A stretch of 6,675 bases of DNA, taken from NCBI GenBank assembly GCA_003484865.1, contig DMZT01000256.1, forward strand, positions 1 to 6,675. Direction: 5' to 3'. This DNA comes from Stenotrophomonas sp. (lineage in GTDB: Bacteria; Pseudomonadota; Gammaproteobacteria; Xanthomonadales; Xanthomonadaceae). The notes beneath the pieces were generated by a model. It ran no database searches. It saw only the letters and a list, made by a program, of their open reading frames with translations, and was not told where the DNA came from. Below are positions 1 through 6,675 of this stretch, piece by piece; the first letter of the stretch is position 1; the number at the start of each line of letters is the position of its first letter. Position numbers and translations under genes: made by a program.

Positions 1-19
1 GACCAACGGTCGGCTCTAC
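1..19 (-). repeat. Partial SMAG/REP-like palindrome (GTAG-ended), cut by window edge
   Basis: On the minus strand this reads GTAG followed by AGCCGACC, a GTT loop and GGTC, where the window ends. The visible arms GACC (1-4) and GGTC (8-11) pair, and GGCT (12-15) would pair with an AGCC expected just before base 1. A short palindrome headed by GTAG is the described layout of Stenotrophomonas maltophilia SMAG repeats, a REP family scattered between genes. It sits just downstream of efp. The assignment is from pattern only, and the missing arm lies outside the window. Confidence 0.55.
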
Positions 20-20
20 C

Positions 21-43
21 GTAATCCGGCTTTGCCGGATTAC
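21..43 (-). terminator. Perfect hairpin at the end of efp, possible terminator
   Basis: GTAATCCGGC (21-30), a 3-base loop and GCCGGATTAC (34-43) form a perfect 10-bp inverted repeat. The efp stop codon TAA (42-40 on the minus strand) lies inside the 5' arm. On the minus strand no T-run follows the stem; it runs straight into the GTAG palindrome. It may therefore act as a weak or bidirectional terminator, or as a 3'-end stabiliser, rather than a classical intrinsic terminator. The structure is seen directly; the function is inferred. Confidence 0.5.
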
Positions 44-609
44 TTGCCTGCGCGTGCGGAGTATTCGCCCGAGCGGGTGTCGACCTTGATGATTTCATCC
101 TGGTTGACGAACAGCGGCACGCGGACCACGGCGCCGGTTTCCAGGGTGGCCGGCTTGCCGCCGCCGCCCGAGGTGTCGCCACGGACGCCCGGATCGGTTT
201 CGGTGATTTTCAGTTCCACGAAGTTCGGCGGCTGGACGAAGATCGGCTCGCCGTTCCACAGGGTGACGATGCAGGACTCTTCGCCCTTCAGCCACTTCTC
301 GGCGCCGCCCATGCCGGCCTTGGTGGCCTGGACCTGCTCGAAGGATTCGGGGTCCATGAAGTGCCAGAACTCTCCGTCGCTGTACATGAAGTCCATGTTG
401 GTATCCACAACGTCGGCCTTCTCCACGTCATCGGTGGCCTTCATGGTCATTTCGACCACGCGGCCCGACTTGATGAAGCGGTACTTCATGCGGGTGAAGG
501 CCTGGCCCTTGCCCGGCTTGACGTATTCGGTCTCGGTGATGACCGCTGGTTCATTGTTGACCAGGATCTTCATCCCGTTCTTGACGTCGTTCATGCCAAC
601 AGTGGCCAT
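40..609 (-). CDS. efp: Elongation factor P
   Basis: This encodes elongation factor P, a cytoplasmic, tRNA-shaped protein that binds between the ribosomal P and E sites and relieves stalling at consecutive prolines. The product is 189 residues; E. coli EF-P has 188. The N-terminal KOW-like domain spans about 1-65, followed by two OB-like domains. The loop PGKGQ carries Lys34, the residue that EpmA/EpmB modify with beta-lysine in E. coli; an arginine here would instead suggest the EarP rhamnosylation type. The third domain holds the family signature from about residue 152 (KPATLETGA, then VRVPLFV) and the ending TRSGEY. The start is ATG at 609: AGGAG lies at 621-617, seven bases upstream, and the protein aligns with EF-P from residue 1. 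The frame stays open far upstream, antisense to epmB, but that part does not resemble EF-P. The divergent neighbour epmB supports the lysylation pathway. Confidence 0.98.
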   Translation of the reverse strand: MATVGMNDVKNGMKILVNNEPAVITETEYVKPGKGQAFTRMKYRFIKSGRVVEMTMKATDDVEKADVVDTNMDFMYSDGEFWHFMDPESFEQVQATKAGMGGAEKWLKGEESCIVTLWNGEPIFVQPPNFVELKITETDPGVRGDTSGGGGKPATLETGAVVRVPLFVNQDEIIKVDTRSGEYSARAGK

Positions 610-616
610 GCTGAAA

Positions 617-621
617 CTCCT
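617..621 (-). promoter_or_regulatory. Ribosome binding site of efp
   Basis: The minus strand reads AGGAG here, seven bases before the ATG at 609. It fixes the efp start against the longer open frame that continues upstream, antisense to epmB. Confidence 0.85.
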
Positions 622-632
622 GAATGGGCAAA

Positions 633-650
633 CGCCGCGCAGGCGCGGCG
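633..650. repeat. GC-rich inverted repeat in the efp leader
   Basis: CGCCGCGC (633-640) and GCGCGGCG (643-650) are perfect reverse complements separated by AG. In RNA this would be a 7-bp GC stem with a 4-base loop. It lies 11 bases upstream of the efp ribosome binding site, so it probably falls in the efp 5' leader and just upstream of any epmB promoter. It could be a leader hairpin, a terminator-like block between the divergent genes, or a protein-binding site. No T-run follows on either strand. Confidence 0.5.
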
Positions 651-657
651 AGCCGGA

Positions 658-663
658 TAGAAT
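658..663 (+). promoter_or_regulatory. Possible -10 element for epmB
   Basis: TAGAAT matches the sigma70 -10 consensus at 5 of 6 positions. It lies 48 bases before the upstream epmB start codon. No recognisable -35 box sits 16-18 bases upstream, where the GC-rich inverted repeat lies instead. Transcription would begin at about 670, just where the second inverted repeat starts. This is a weak prediction. Confidence 0.25.
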
Positions 664-670
664 GGGAAAT

Positions 671-688
671 CCCACCGACACCGGTGGG
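671..688. repeat. Inverted repeat in the efp-epmB spacer
   Basis: CCCACCG (671-677) and CGGTGGG (682-688) are perfect reverse complements with an ACAC loop. The repeat lies between the divergent efp and epmB genes, 24 bases before the upstream epmB start. It could be a leader hairpin of epmB or an operator shared by both genes. The sequence alone does not decide between these. Confidence 0.45.
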
Positions 689-711
689 GTGACTCGATAT
701 TTCTGACCCAC

Positions 712-1740
<1,029 letters not shown>

Positions 1741-3867
1741 TCAGCTGCCAGCCTCGAGCAGCTGCACCACGTCCGTGGCGCTGACCGGGTGGCTCAACCA
1801 GTAGCCCTGGGCCAGGTCGCAGCCGCGCTGGGCCAGCAGATCGAACTGCACTTCCTGCTCGATGCCTTCGGCCACCACGGTGATCCCCAGTGCATGGGCC
1901 ATGGCGATGATCGCCGTGGTCAACGCCAGATCGTCCGGGTCACGCTGCATGTCGGCCACGAAGCTCTTGTCGATCTTGACCCCGTCCACCGGCACCTGGC
2001 GCAGGTGGCTCAGGCCGGAGAAGCCGGTGCCGAAGTCGTCCAGCCAGACTTTGACGCCCGTCCGGTGCAGCTTGTCCAGCAGCGCGGCAGCCAGCATTTC
2101 ATCGCCGATCACGGCGGTTTCGGTCAGCTCCAGGTGCAGGCGCGAGGCCGGCAGGCCGGTGTCGCGCAGGCAGTCGGCGACCAGCGTCGGCAGCTCGCCA
2201 CCGCGCAGCTGGCGCGGTGACACGTTGACCGAGACGAACAGGCCTTCGCCATCGGCACCCGGCGGCCACTGCACCGCCTCGGTACAGGCCGCGCGCAGCA
2301 CCTTGGGGCCGATCACTTCGATCAGGCCACTCTGCTCGGCCACTTCGATGAACACCGAGGGCGGAATCGTGCCCAGGGTGGGGTGTTGCCAGCGCAGCAG
2401 CACCTCCACGCCGACCATGCGGCGGTCGCGGGTCCGGTAGATCGGCTGATAGGCCAGCCGCAGCTCGCCGCGCTCCCAGGCGCCGCGCAGCTCCTGTTCC
2501 ATGTGCACGCGGCGCTCGACCGCGTGATCCATGGCCCGGCTGTAGTACCGGTAGCAGTTCTTGCCCGCCATCTTGGCCTGGTACATGGCGATGTCGCCGT
2601 TCTTGAGCAGCGTGGTGGCATCGGCGGCATCATCGGGAAACAGGGTCACGCCGATCGAGGTGCCCAGGAACAGCTCGCGGCCCTGCACCACCAGCGGCTT
2701 GCCCAGCTCACGCACGAGAATCTCGGCCAGCTCACGGGCGCCGGCAGGAACATCGCCGTCACCGATCAGGATCACGAACTCATCGCCACCGAAGCGCGCC
2801 AGCAGCGCTTCATCCCCACCGGCCTGGGCCACCGCCGCGCTGATCCGCTGCGCGAACTGCAGCAAGGCCTCGTCACCGGCCTCGTGGCCCAGCGTGTCGT
2901 TGACGCGCTTGAAATCGTCCATGTCAGCGAACAACAGCCCCAGCCGATGCCCGGAGGCCCGTGCCGCCATCAAGCGATGATCCAGCGCCTCGCGGAAGGC
3001 CAGCCGGTTGGTCAGCCCGGTCAGGGCGTCGGTATAGGCCATGTGCCGCACCTCACGGTCGTGCCGGGCAATCGCCTGGCTCATGCGACCGAACGCGCGC
3101 ATCAGCTCCCCCACCTCATCCTGGCGCCGGATCTCCGGCATCTGCAGGGTGTAATCGCCGGCCTCGATCTGGCGGGCGGCGCCGGCCAGCCAGCGGATCG
3201 GCGTGACCAGGGTGCGCTGCACGTAGATGATCACCACGGAGCCGATTCCGACCAGCAGGCCGAGCATCAGCAGCAGCCAGCCCAGGTGCCGCTTGCCGAC
3301 CTGCTGCAGGCGGTCGCCCAGGGTCTGGTTGGCCTGCTGCTCCATGGCCTGCACATCGTCCAGCGCCATGCCCACGCGCACGCCGCCGATCCGCTGGTTG
3401 CCGATCATGATCGGCATCGCGTTGTCGAGCACCTTGGGCGACTGCTGCACCACCAGCCCGCGCGCGCCGGCCGCGCCCGCTGCGAGCGGATCGGTCATCG
3501 GCTGGCCAAACTCGAGCACGTCCAGCGTGCCGTCGTGGATCAGCCTGCCGTTGTCATCGAACACCAGCACATAGCGCACCACCTGCTGCCGCGAGGTATT
3601 GCGCACCAGCGCACCGACCTGCTCCAGGTCGTTGTAATAGAGCGGATTGGCCAGCGCATCGGACAGCTCCCGCGCCAGCGCTTCGCCCCGGCTGCGCACA
3701 CTGCGGTCGAACAGGTCATGGATGACCGTCCCGCTGAGGTGCTGCACCTCCCCCTGCATCGTCGCCTGGCGCCCCAGCACCACGGCCACGATCGCCACCA
3801 CGACCAGCATCGCGCCGCCCATCGCCAGCACGAAGCGGGCCTGCATTCCCGAACCCAAGCGACTCAT
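1741..3867 (-). CDS. Membrane HAMP-GGDEF-EAL cyclic-di-GMP synthase/phosphodiesterase
   Basis: This is a 708-residue inner-membrane c-di-GMP protein. Helix 1 spans about 11-32 and helix 2 about 195-216, enclosing a periplasmic sensor region of roughly 160 residues that looks Cache/PAS-like but is unassigned. A HAMP linker follows (about 217-270), then GGDEF (about 275-440) and EAL (about 455-700). The cyclase site looks intact: DALTGLTNR, metal-binding Asp315 in FADMDDFK, and GGDEF at 360-364. The RxxD inhibitory site is absent; Gly351 and Ala354 occupy its key positions. The phosphodiesterase motif is EVL (488-490) rather than EAL, but the expected catalytic residues remain: Glu488, Asn548, Glu580, Glu583, Asp610, Asp611, Lys631, Glu667 and Gln687, with loop DFGTGFSGLSHL. 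Either activity is possible. Its ATG overlaps the stop codon of the upstream binding-protein gene (ATGA), so the two are probably translationally coupled. Its stop codon abuts that of epmB. Confidence 0.95.
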   Translation of the reverse strand: MSRLGSGMQARFVLAMGGAMLVVVAIVAVVLGRQATMQGEVQHLSGTVIHDLFDRSVRSRGEALARELSDALANPLYYNDLEQVGALVRNTSRQQVVRYVLVFDDNGRLIHDGTLDVLEFGQPMTDPLAAGAAGARGLVVQQSPKVLDNAMPIMIGNQRIGGVRVGMALDDVQAMEQQANQTLGDRLQQVGKRHLGWLLLMLGLLVGIGSVVIIYVQRTLVTPIRWLAGAARQIEAGDYTLQMPEIRRQDEVGELMRAFGRMSQAIARHDREVRHMAYTDALTGLTNRLAFREALDHRLMAARASGHRLGLLFADMDDFKRVNDTLGHEAGDEALLQFAQRISAAVAQAGGDEALLARFGGDEFVILIGDGDVPAGARELAEILVRELGKPLVVQGRELFLGTSIGVTLFPDDAADATTLLKNGDIAMYQAKMAGKNCYRYYSRAMDHAVERRVHMEQELRGAWERGELRLAYQPIYRTRDRRMVGVEVLLRWQHPTLGTIPPSVFIEVAEQSGLIEVIGPKVLRAACTEAVQWPPGADGEGLFVSVNVSPRQLRGGELPTLVADCLRDTGLPASRLHLELTETAVIGDEMLAAALLDKLHRTGVKVWLDDFGTGFSGLSHLRQVPVDGVKIDKSFVADMQRDPDDLALTTAIIAMAHALGITVVAEGIEQEVQFDLLAQRGCDLAQGYWLSHPVSATDVVQLLEAGS

Positions 3868-4793
3868 TCCACTTCCATCCGCACGCGCGTCAAGCCTTGT
3901 TTCAATTCATCCAGCCGGTGCTGCATCTGCGCATCCACCCGGTGGAACCCGGACGTACCAAAAAATGTTATCAATGCCGGCTGCGCCTGCGGATCCGATG
4001 CGGCATCCAGCAGAACCTGCTGCAACCGGTCGCGCACCTTCGGATCCAGGTCGTCACGCACCATTTCGACCGCACGCGGATACGGTTCGGTGCGATGGAT
4101 GATGCGGAAATCGCGCAGGAAATTGGCCGGAATGCGTTTGGCATCGGACCAGTCCACGCTGCTCACCGCACCGGCATCGACCAGCCCCTTGTGGACGAAC
4201 GTGGCGATGTTCGATTCCGACCGCGCGAACACGTAACCCACCGTATCCGGTGCGGCGACATCGCCGATCGAGGCCAGGATTTCCGGCGTCTCGCCGTGCT
4301 GCAGCAGGGTCATCACCGGCACCAGATACGCGCTGGTGGAGGCTACGTTCTGCAACGCCAGGGTATGCCCACGCAGGTCTTCCAGCGTCTGGATGGGGCT
4401 GTCGCGGCGCACGAAAAACACGGTGTGGTAGTCGCGAACGCCGCTGCGCTCGGTCAGCAGCAGCGGCCTGGCGCCGCTGCGCAACCCCAGCGCGACGGCA
4501 GTACCGGAGGTCTCGGTGACCCAGTCGACACGGCCGCGGCGCAGGTAACTGCCCATCTGCTGGGTGTCGCGCGCCATCAGGATGCGGCCTTCGGTGATAC
4601 CAACATCGTGCATGCGCGGAATCACGTAATCGAGCAGGGGCTGCAGTTGCGCATAGTGTGACCTGGGGTCGTCGCTGATCCGGCCCAGCACCAGCACCTG
4701 CGCTGGGCCGGCCCACACCGGGCCGGTCATCGCGGCGATGGCCAGACACAGCACTACGCTCTGCAGCAGCCTTCGCAGTCCCGACAAGCCCAT
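3864..4793 (-). CDS. Exported PhnD-like periplasmic solute-binding protein
   Basis: This is probably a periplasmic ligand-binding protein of the phosphate/phosphite/phosphonate-binding (PhnD-like, PF12974-type) superfamily, 309 residues from the ATG. A signal peptide is clear: an RR start, a hydrophobic core (about 9-22) and a likely cut after VWA at 28. There is no lipobox cysteine. Family-like segments include TETSGTAVA (about 94-102), DSPIQTLEDLRG (about 131-142), ASTSAYLVP (about 151-159), which resembles the ligand-contacting StSgyl.P motif, and HKGLVDAGAVSSVDW (about 201-215). A charged helical tail ends the protein. The ATG at 4793 is chosen because GGGGGGAG lies just upstream; a TTG at 4805 would add four residues. 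No permease or ATPase gene is in the window. The stop codon overlaps the start of the c-di-GMP enzyme, suggesting it is that receptor's sensory partner. The ligand is unknown. Confidence 0.85.
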   Translation of the reverse strand: MGLSGLRRLLQSVVLCLAIAAMTGPVWAGPAQVLVLGRISDDPRSHYAQLQPLLDYVIPRMHDVGITEGRILMARDTQQMGSYLRRGRVDWVTETSGTAVALGLRSGARPLLLTERSGVRDYHTVFFVRRDSPIQTLEDLRGHTLALQNVASTSAYLVPVMTLLQHGETPEILASIGDVAAPDTVGYVFARSESNIATFVHKGLVDAGAVSSVDWSDAKRIPANFLRDFRIIHRTEPYPRAVEMVRDDLDPKVRDRLQQVLLDAASDPQAQPALITFFGTSGFHRVDAQMQHRLDELKQGLTRVRMEVE

Positions 4794-4795
4794 CA

Positions 4796-4803
4796 CTCCC
4801 CCC
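4796..4803 (-). promoter_or_regulatory. Purine-rich ribosome binding site of the binding-protein gene
   Basis: The minus strand reads GGGGGGAG here, two bases before the ATG at 4793. The spacing of the GGAG part is short, but the G-run extends further upstream. It favours the ATG over the TTG at 4805, which has no purine-rich site before it. Confidence 0.5.
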
Positions 4804-4848
4804 AAGGAATCGAGACAGACTACCCGAAAAAATGAGAACTGCGTCAGC

Positions 4849-5622
4849 TTACAGGGGCTTATTCGTCGCCAATCGCGCCATGCGCTGTGCGTCGGAGAGG
4901 ATGCCGCGCAGCAGGCGCACTTCCTGTTCGCTCAATTCGGTGCGCAGGAACAGACGGCGCAGCTTGCGCATCGCCGATTCGGGGGCACGGCCCTTGTGGA
5001 AATCGATCTCATCCAAGGTGTCACCCAGCTGGCCGAACAGGCCTTCCACCTGGGCATGACTGGCCGGCGCTTCGCCGAAGCCGGGGTCGGCCGGGACGGC
5101 AACCGGGGCATCGGCCGCGCCGAGAATGGCCATGCGCACTTCATAGGCCAGCACCTGGACAGCGGCGGCCAGGTTCAATGAACTGAAGTCCGGGTTGGAC
5201 GGAATATGCACGGCGGCGTGGCAGAGCTGCAGCTCTTCGTTGGTCAGGCCGGTGCGTTCACGGCCGAACACGAAGGCCACTTCGGCCGGCTCGGCGGCCT
5301 TGGCCAGGACGCGCTGGGCAGCCACGGCCGGCAGCAGCTCTTCCAGCTGGACCCGGCGCGAGCGGGCGGTACAGCCCAGCACGAAGCGGCAGTCGGCCAC
5401 GGCCTCGGCCAGGGTCGCCACCACCGGCGCGTCGCCCAGGACGTCTTCGGCACCGGCCGAGCGGCGGAAGGCCTCTTCATCCAGCGGTTTTTCAGGGGCG
5501 ACCAGGACCAGGCGGCCCAGGCCCATGGTTTTCATGGCGCGTGCGGCCGCCCCCATGTTTCCGGGGTGCTGGGTGCCGACCAGGACAAAGCGGATGCGGG
5601 CGGGAGCGGTTTCTACGGACAT
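4849..5622 (-). CDS. trmJ: tRNA (cytidine/uridine-32 2'-O)-methyltransferase TrmJ
   Basis: TrmJ is a SPOUT-class, SAM-dependent enzyme that methylates the 2'-hydroxyl of nucleotide 32 in the anticodon loop of several tRNAs. The product is 257 residues (E. coli TrmJ, formerly YfhQ, about 246). Three SPOUT motifs are visible: HPGNMGAAARAMKTMGL (19-35), FVFGRERTGLTNEEL (117-131), and IPSNPDFSSLNLAAAVQVLAYE (140-161), which forms part of the knotted SAM site. A C-terminal helical extension (about 185-250) is typical of TrmJ rather than of shorter TrmL-type enzymes. The start is ATG at 5622, which gives the normal N-terminus, although no clear ribosome binding site precedes it. It diverges from suhB, the same neighbour arrangement as in E. 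coli. Downstream, 55 bp separate it from the binding-protein gene on the same strand, with no convincing terminator between them. Confidence 0.95.
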   Translation of the reverse strand: MSVETAPARIRFVLVGTQHPGNMGAAARAMKTMGLGRLVLVAPEKPLDEEAFRRSAGAEDVLGDAPVVATLAEAVADCRFVLGCTARSRRVQLEELLPAVAAQRVLAKAAEPAEVAFVFGRERTGLTNEELQLCHAAVHIPSNPDFSSLNLAAAVQVLAYEVRMAILGAADAPVAVPADPGFGEAPASHAQVEGLFGQLGDTLDEIDFHKGRAPESAMRKLRRLFLRTELSEQEVRLLRGILSDAQRMARLATNKPL

Positions 5623-5655
5623 GAACAGGCCAAATGCGAGCAGGACAGCGACAAA

Positions 5656-5664
5656 TGGTAAACT
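5656..5664 (+). promoter_or_regulatory. Possible extended -10 promoter of suhB
   Basis: TGGTAAACT fits an extended -10 element (TGn plus TAAACT, 4 of 6 matches to the -10 consensus). No good -35 box lies upstream, as is common with extended -10 promoters. Transcription would begin near 5671, giving a leader of about 70 bases. That leader would start with a small hairpin, CCGGC (5671-5675) with GCCGG (5682-5686). This is a moderate to weak prediction. Confidence 0.35.
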
Positions 5665-5727
5665 GTGCGACCGGCCTCTGCGCCGGGACCGCTCTTTTCC
5701 CCCGCCAAACCCCTACTCTGCCTTTAC

Positions 5728-5732
5728 GGGAG
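5728..5732 (+). promoter_or_regulatory. Ribosome binding site of suhB
   Basis: GGGAG lies nine bases before the ATG at 5742. It decides the start against an in-frame ATG at 5634, which would add 36 residues with no resemblance to the family. Confidence 0.75.
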
Positions 5733-5741
5733 CTTTTCGCC

Positions 5742-6569
5742 ATGCAGAAACCCGCCGTCACCGTCATGGTCAAGGCCGCCCGCCTCGCCGGCAACGTCCT
5801 GTTGCGCAACATCAACAAGCTCGAGGCGTTGAACGTCGTGCAGAAGGGCCGCATGGACTATGCCAGTGAAGTCGATGCAGATGCGGAAAAGGTCATCGTC
5901 AAGGAACTCAAGCGCGCCTATCCCGAGTACGGGATCATGGGTGAAGAAGGTGGCGTGCAGTCGGTCAACCGTTACATGTGGGTCATCGATCCGCTGGACG
6001 GCACCAGCAACTACCTGCGTGGCTTCCCGCATTACTGTGTGTCCATCGCCCTGGTCGAGAACGGTGAGCCGATCGACGCGGTGATCTTCGATCCGCTTCG
6101 CAATGAGCTGTTCACCGCCAGCCGTGGTGCGGGCGCGGTGTTCAATGACCGCCGTATCCGGATTGCCGAGCGCAAGGATCTGGGCGGCGCGATGATCCAT
6201 ACCGGTTTTGCACCGCGTGAGCGTCAGCGCACGAGCGCGCAGCTGAAGGCCGTCGATGCGCTGCTGGTGCAGGCCGAAGACGTGCGCCGCACCGGTTCGG
6301 CGGCACTGGACCTGGCCTATGTGGCCTGTGGCCGTGCCGATGCGTACTTCGAGGCCGGTGTGAAGGCCTGGGACATCGCCGCCGGTGTGCTGCTGGTCCG
6401 CGAGGCCGGTGGCCGCGTCTGCGATTTCAAGGGCGCTACGCCGGCCCGTATGGACAGCCGTGGTCCGGAGACGCAGCAGATCGTGGCTGGCAATGTGAAG
6501 ATCAGCGATGCGCTGCAGAAGGTGCTGGTCAATACGGGCTACGCGGCGGAGTTCGACGCGAAGTTCTGA
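5742..6569 (+). CDS. suhB: Inositol-1-monophosphatase family protein SuhB
   Basis: This is a cytoplasmic, Mg2+-dependent phosphatase of the inositol monophosphatase family, 275 residues (E. coli SuhB, 267). In E. coli, SuhB also joins the NusA/B/E/G complex and supports rRNA transcription antitermination and folding; that this copy does so is inferred from orthology. The metal and substrate motifs are complete: GEEG (67-70, with Glu68/Glu69), DPLDGTSN (83-90, with Asp83 and Asp86) and [16 protein letters not shown] (209-224, with Asp211). The N-terminus [14 protein letters not shown] aligns with SuhB proteins, and a GGGAG site nine bases upstream supports the ATG at 5742. It diverges from trmJ across about 120 bp, as in E. 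coli. A strong terminator hairpin follows the stop codon by about 26 bases, so the gene is probably transcribed alone. Confidence 0.95.
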   Translation: MQKPAVTVMVKAARLAGNVLLRNINKLEALNVVQKGRMDYASEVDADAEKVIVKELKRAYPEYGIMGEEGGVQSVNRYMWVIDPLDGTSNYLRGFPHYCVSIALVENGEPIDAVIFDPLRNELFTASRGAGAVFNDRRIRIAERKDLGGAMIHTGFAPRERQRTSAQLKAVDALLVQAEDVRRTGSAALDLAYVACGRADAYFEAGVKAWDIAAGVLLVREAGGRVCDFKGATPARMDSRGPETQQIVAGNVKISDALQKVLVNTGYAAEFDAKF

Positions 6570-6595
6570 TCGGGCTGGATCTGATCTGCATGATG

Positions 6596-6622
6596 ACGGC
6601 GCCTTCGGGCGCCGTTGTTGTT
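6596..6622 (+). terminator. Intrinsic terminator of suhB
   Basis: ACGGCGCC (6596-6603), TTCG and GGCGCCGT (6608-6615) form a perfect 8-bp GC-rich stem with a UUCG tetraloop closed by C-G. The T-rich tract TGTTGTT follows. This is a classical rho-independent terminator placed just after the suhB stop codon. Confidence 0.88.
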
Positions 6623-6634
6623 TGTGGGCGGTCA

Positions 6635-6672
6635 TCGTGCGCCCTGCTGGACACGTCGTCGTGCACCCTGCT
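6635..6672. repeat. Imperfect direct repeat at right edge
   Basis: TCGTGCGCCCTGCT (6635-6648) recurs as TCGTGCACCCTGCT (6659-6672), 13 of 14 bases identical, with a 24-base period. It lies in non-coding DNA after the suhB terminator and runs up to the window edge, so more copies could follow outside. The sequence is too short to assign to any repeat family. Confidence 0.3.
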
Positions 6673-6675
6673 CGG

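Noticed and set aside
2383..4236. 617-codon plus-strand open frame opposite the GGDEF-EAL and binding-protein genes
   Set aside because: It is very rich in His, Gln and Ala with no recognisable domain. This is the pattern expected opposite GC-biased codons, and the minus-strand genes carry complete, conserved motifs.
4794..4805. TTG (4805) or GTG (4796) as start of the binding-protein gene
   Set aside because: TTG lacks an upstream purine-rich site and GTG sits inside the GGGGGGAG site. The ATG at 4793 gives a normal signal peptide.
5634..5741. In-frame upstream extension of suhB from an ATG at 5634
   Set aside because: It has no ribosome binding site and no family similarity, and it would overlap the likely promoter. 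The ATG at 5742 has GGGAG and a standard SuhB N-terminus.
5724..6635. 303-codon minus-strand open frame opposite suhB
   Set aside because: It is antisense to a well-conserved gene, has His/Gln/Arg-rich composition and no domain, and would run through the suhB terminator hairpin.

Overview
The window looks like a core chromosomal segment from a high-GC gammaproteobacterium of the family Xanthomonadaceae, most likely Stenotrophomonas. This rests on strong G/C third-position bias, an EF-P with the PGKGQ loop, the gene content, and a partial palindrome ending in the tetranucleotide GTAG at the left edge. That palindrome resembles the SMAG (GTAG-ended) REP repeats of S. maltophilia. The genus is an inference from pattern and memory, not from a database search. 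Six protein genes fill almost the whole window. I see no rRNA or tRNA gene, insertion sequence, phage gene or CRISPR array.

Layout: (1) Positions 1-43 hold a truncated REP-like palindrome and a perfect 10-bp inverted repeat that contains the efp stop codon. (2) efp (40-609, minus) and epmB (712-1740, plus) diverge from a 102-bp spacer carrying two strong inverted repeats. They encode elongation factor P and the lysine 2,3-aminomutase that makes the beta-lysine used to modify it. (3) epmB meets a c-di-GMP enzyme gene (1741-3867, minus) stop codon to stop codon, with no base between them. (4) That gene encodes a membrane HAMP-GGDEF-EAL protein. Its start overlaps by 4 bp (ATGA) the end of a gene for an exported PhnD-like solute-binding protein (3864-4793, minus). 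(5) trmJ (4849-5622, minus) lies 55 bp upstream of the binding-protein gene on the same strand. (6) suhB (5742-6569, plus) diverges from trmJ and ends at a clear intrinsic terminator (6596-6615). An imperfect direct repeat follows at the right edge.

Functionally, efp/epmB and trmJ serve translation (EF-P lysylation and tRNA position-32 ribose methylation). suhB encodes an inositol monophosphatase-family protein that in E. coli also acts in rRNA transcription antitermination. The most interesting unit is the translationally coupled pair of a periplasmic binding protein and a membrane c-di-GMP synthase/phosphodiesterase. No ABC permease or ATPase gene lies in the window, so the pair looks like a ligand-sensing receptor rather than a transporter. 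The ligand, and which of the two opposing enzyme activities it controls, cannot be read from the sequence.
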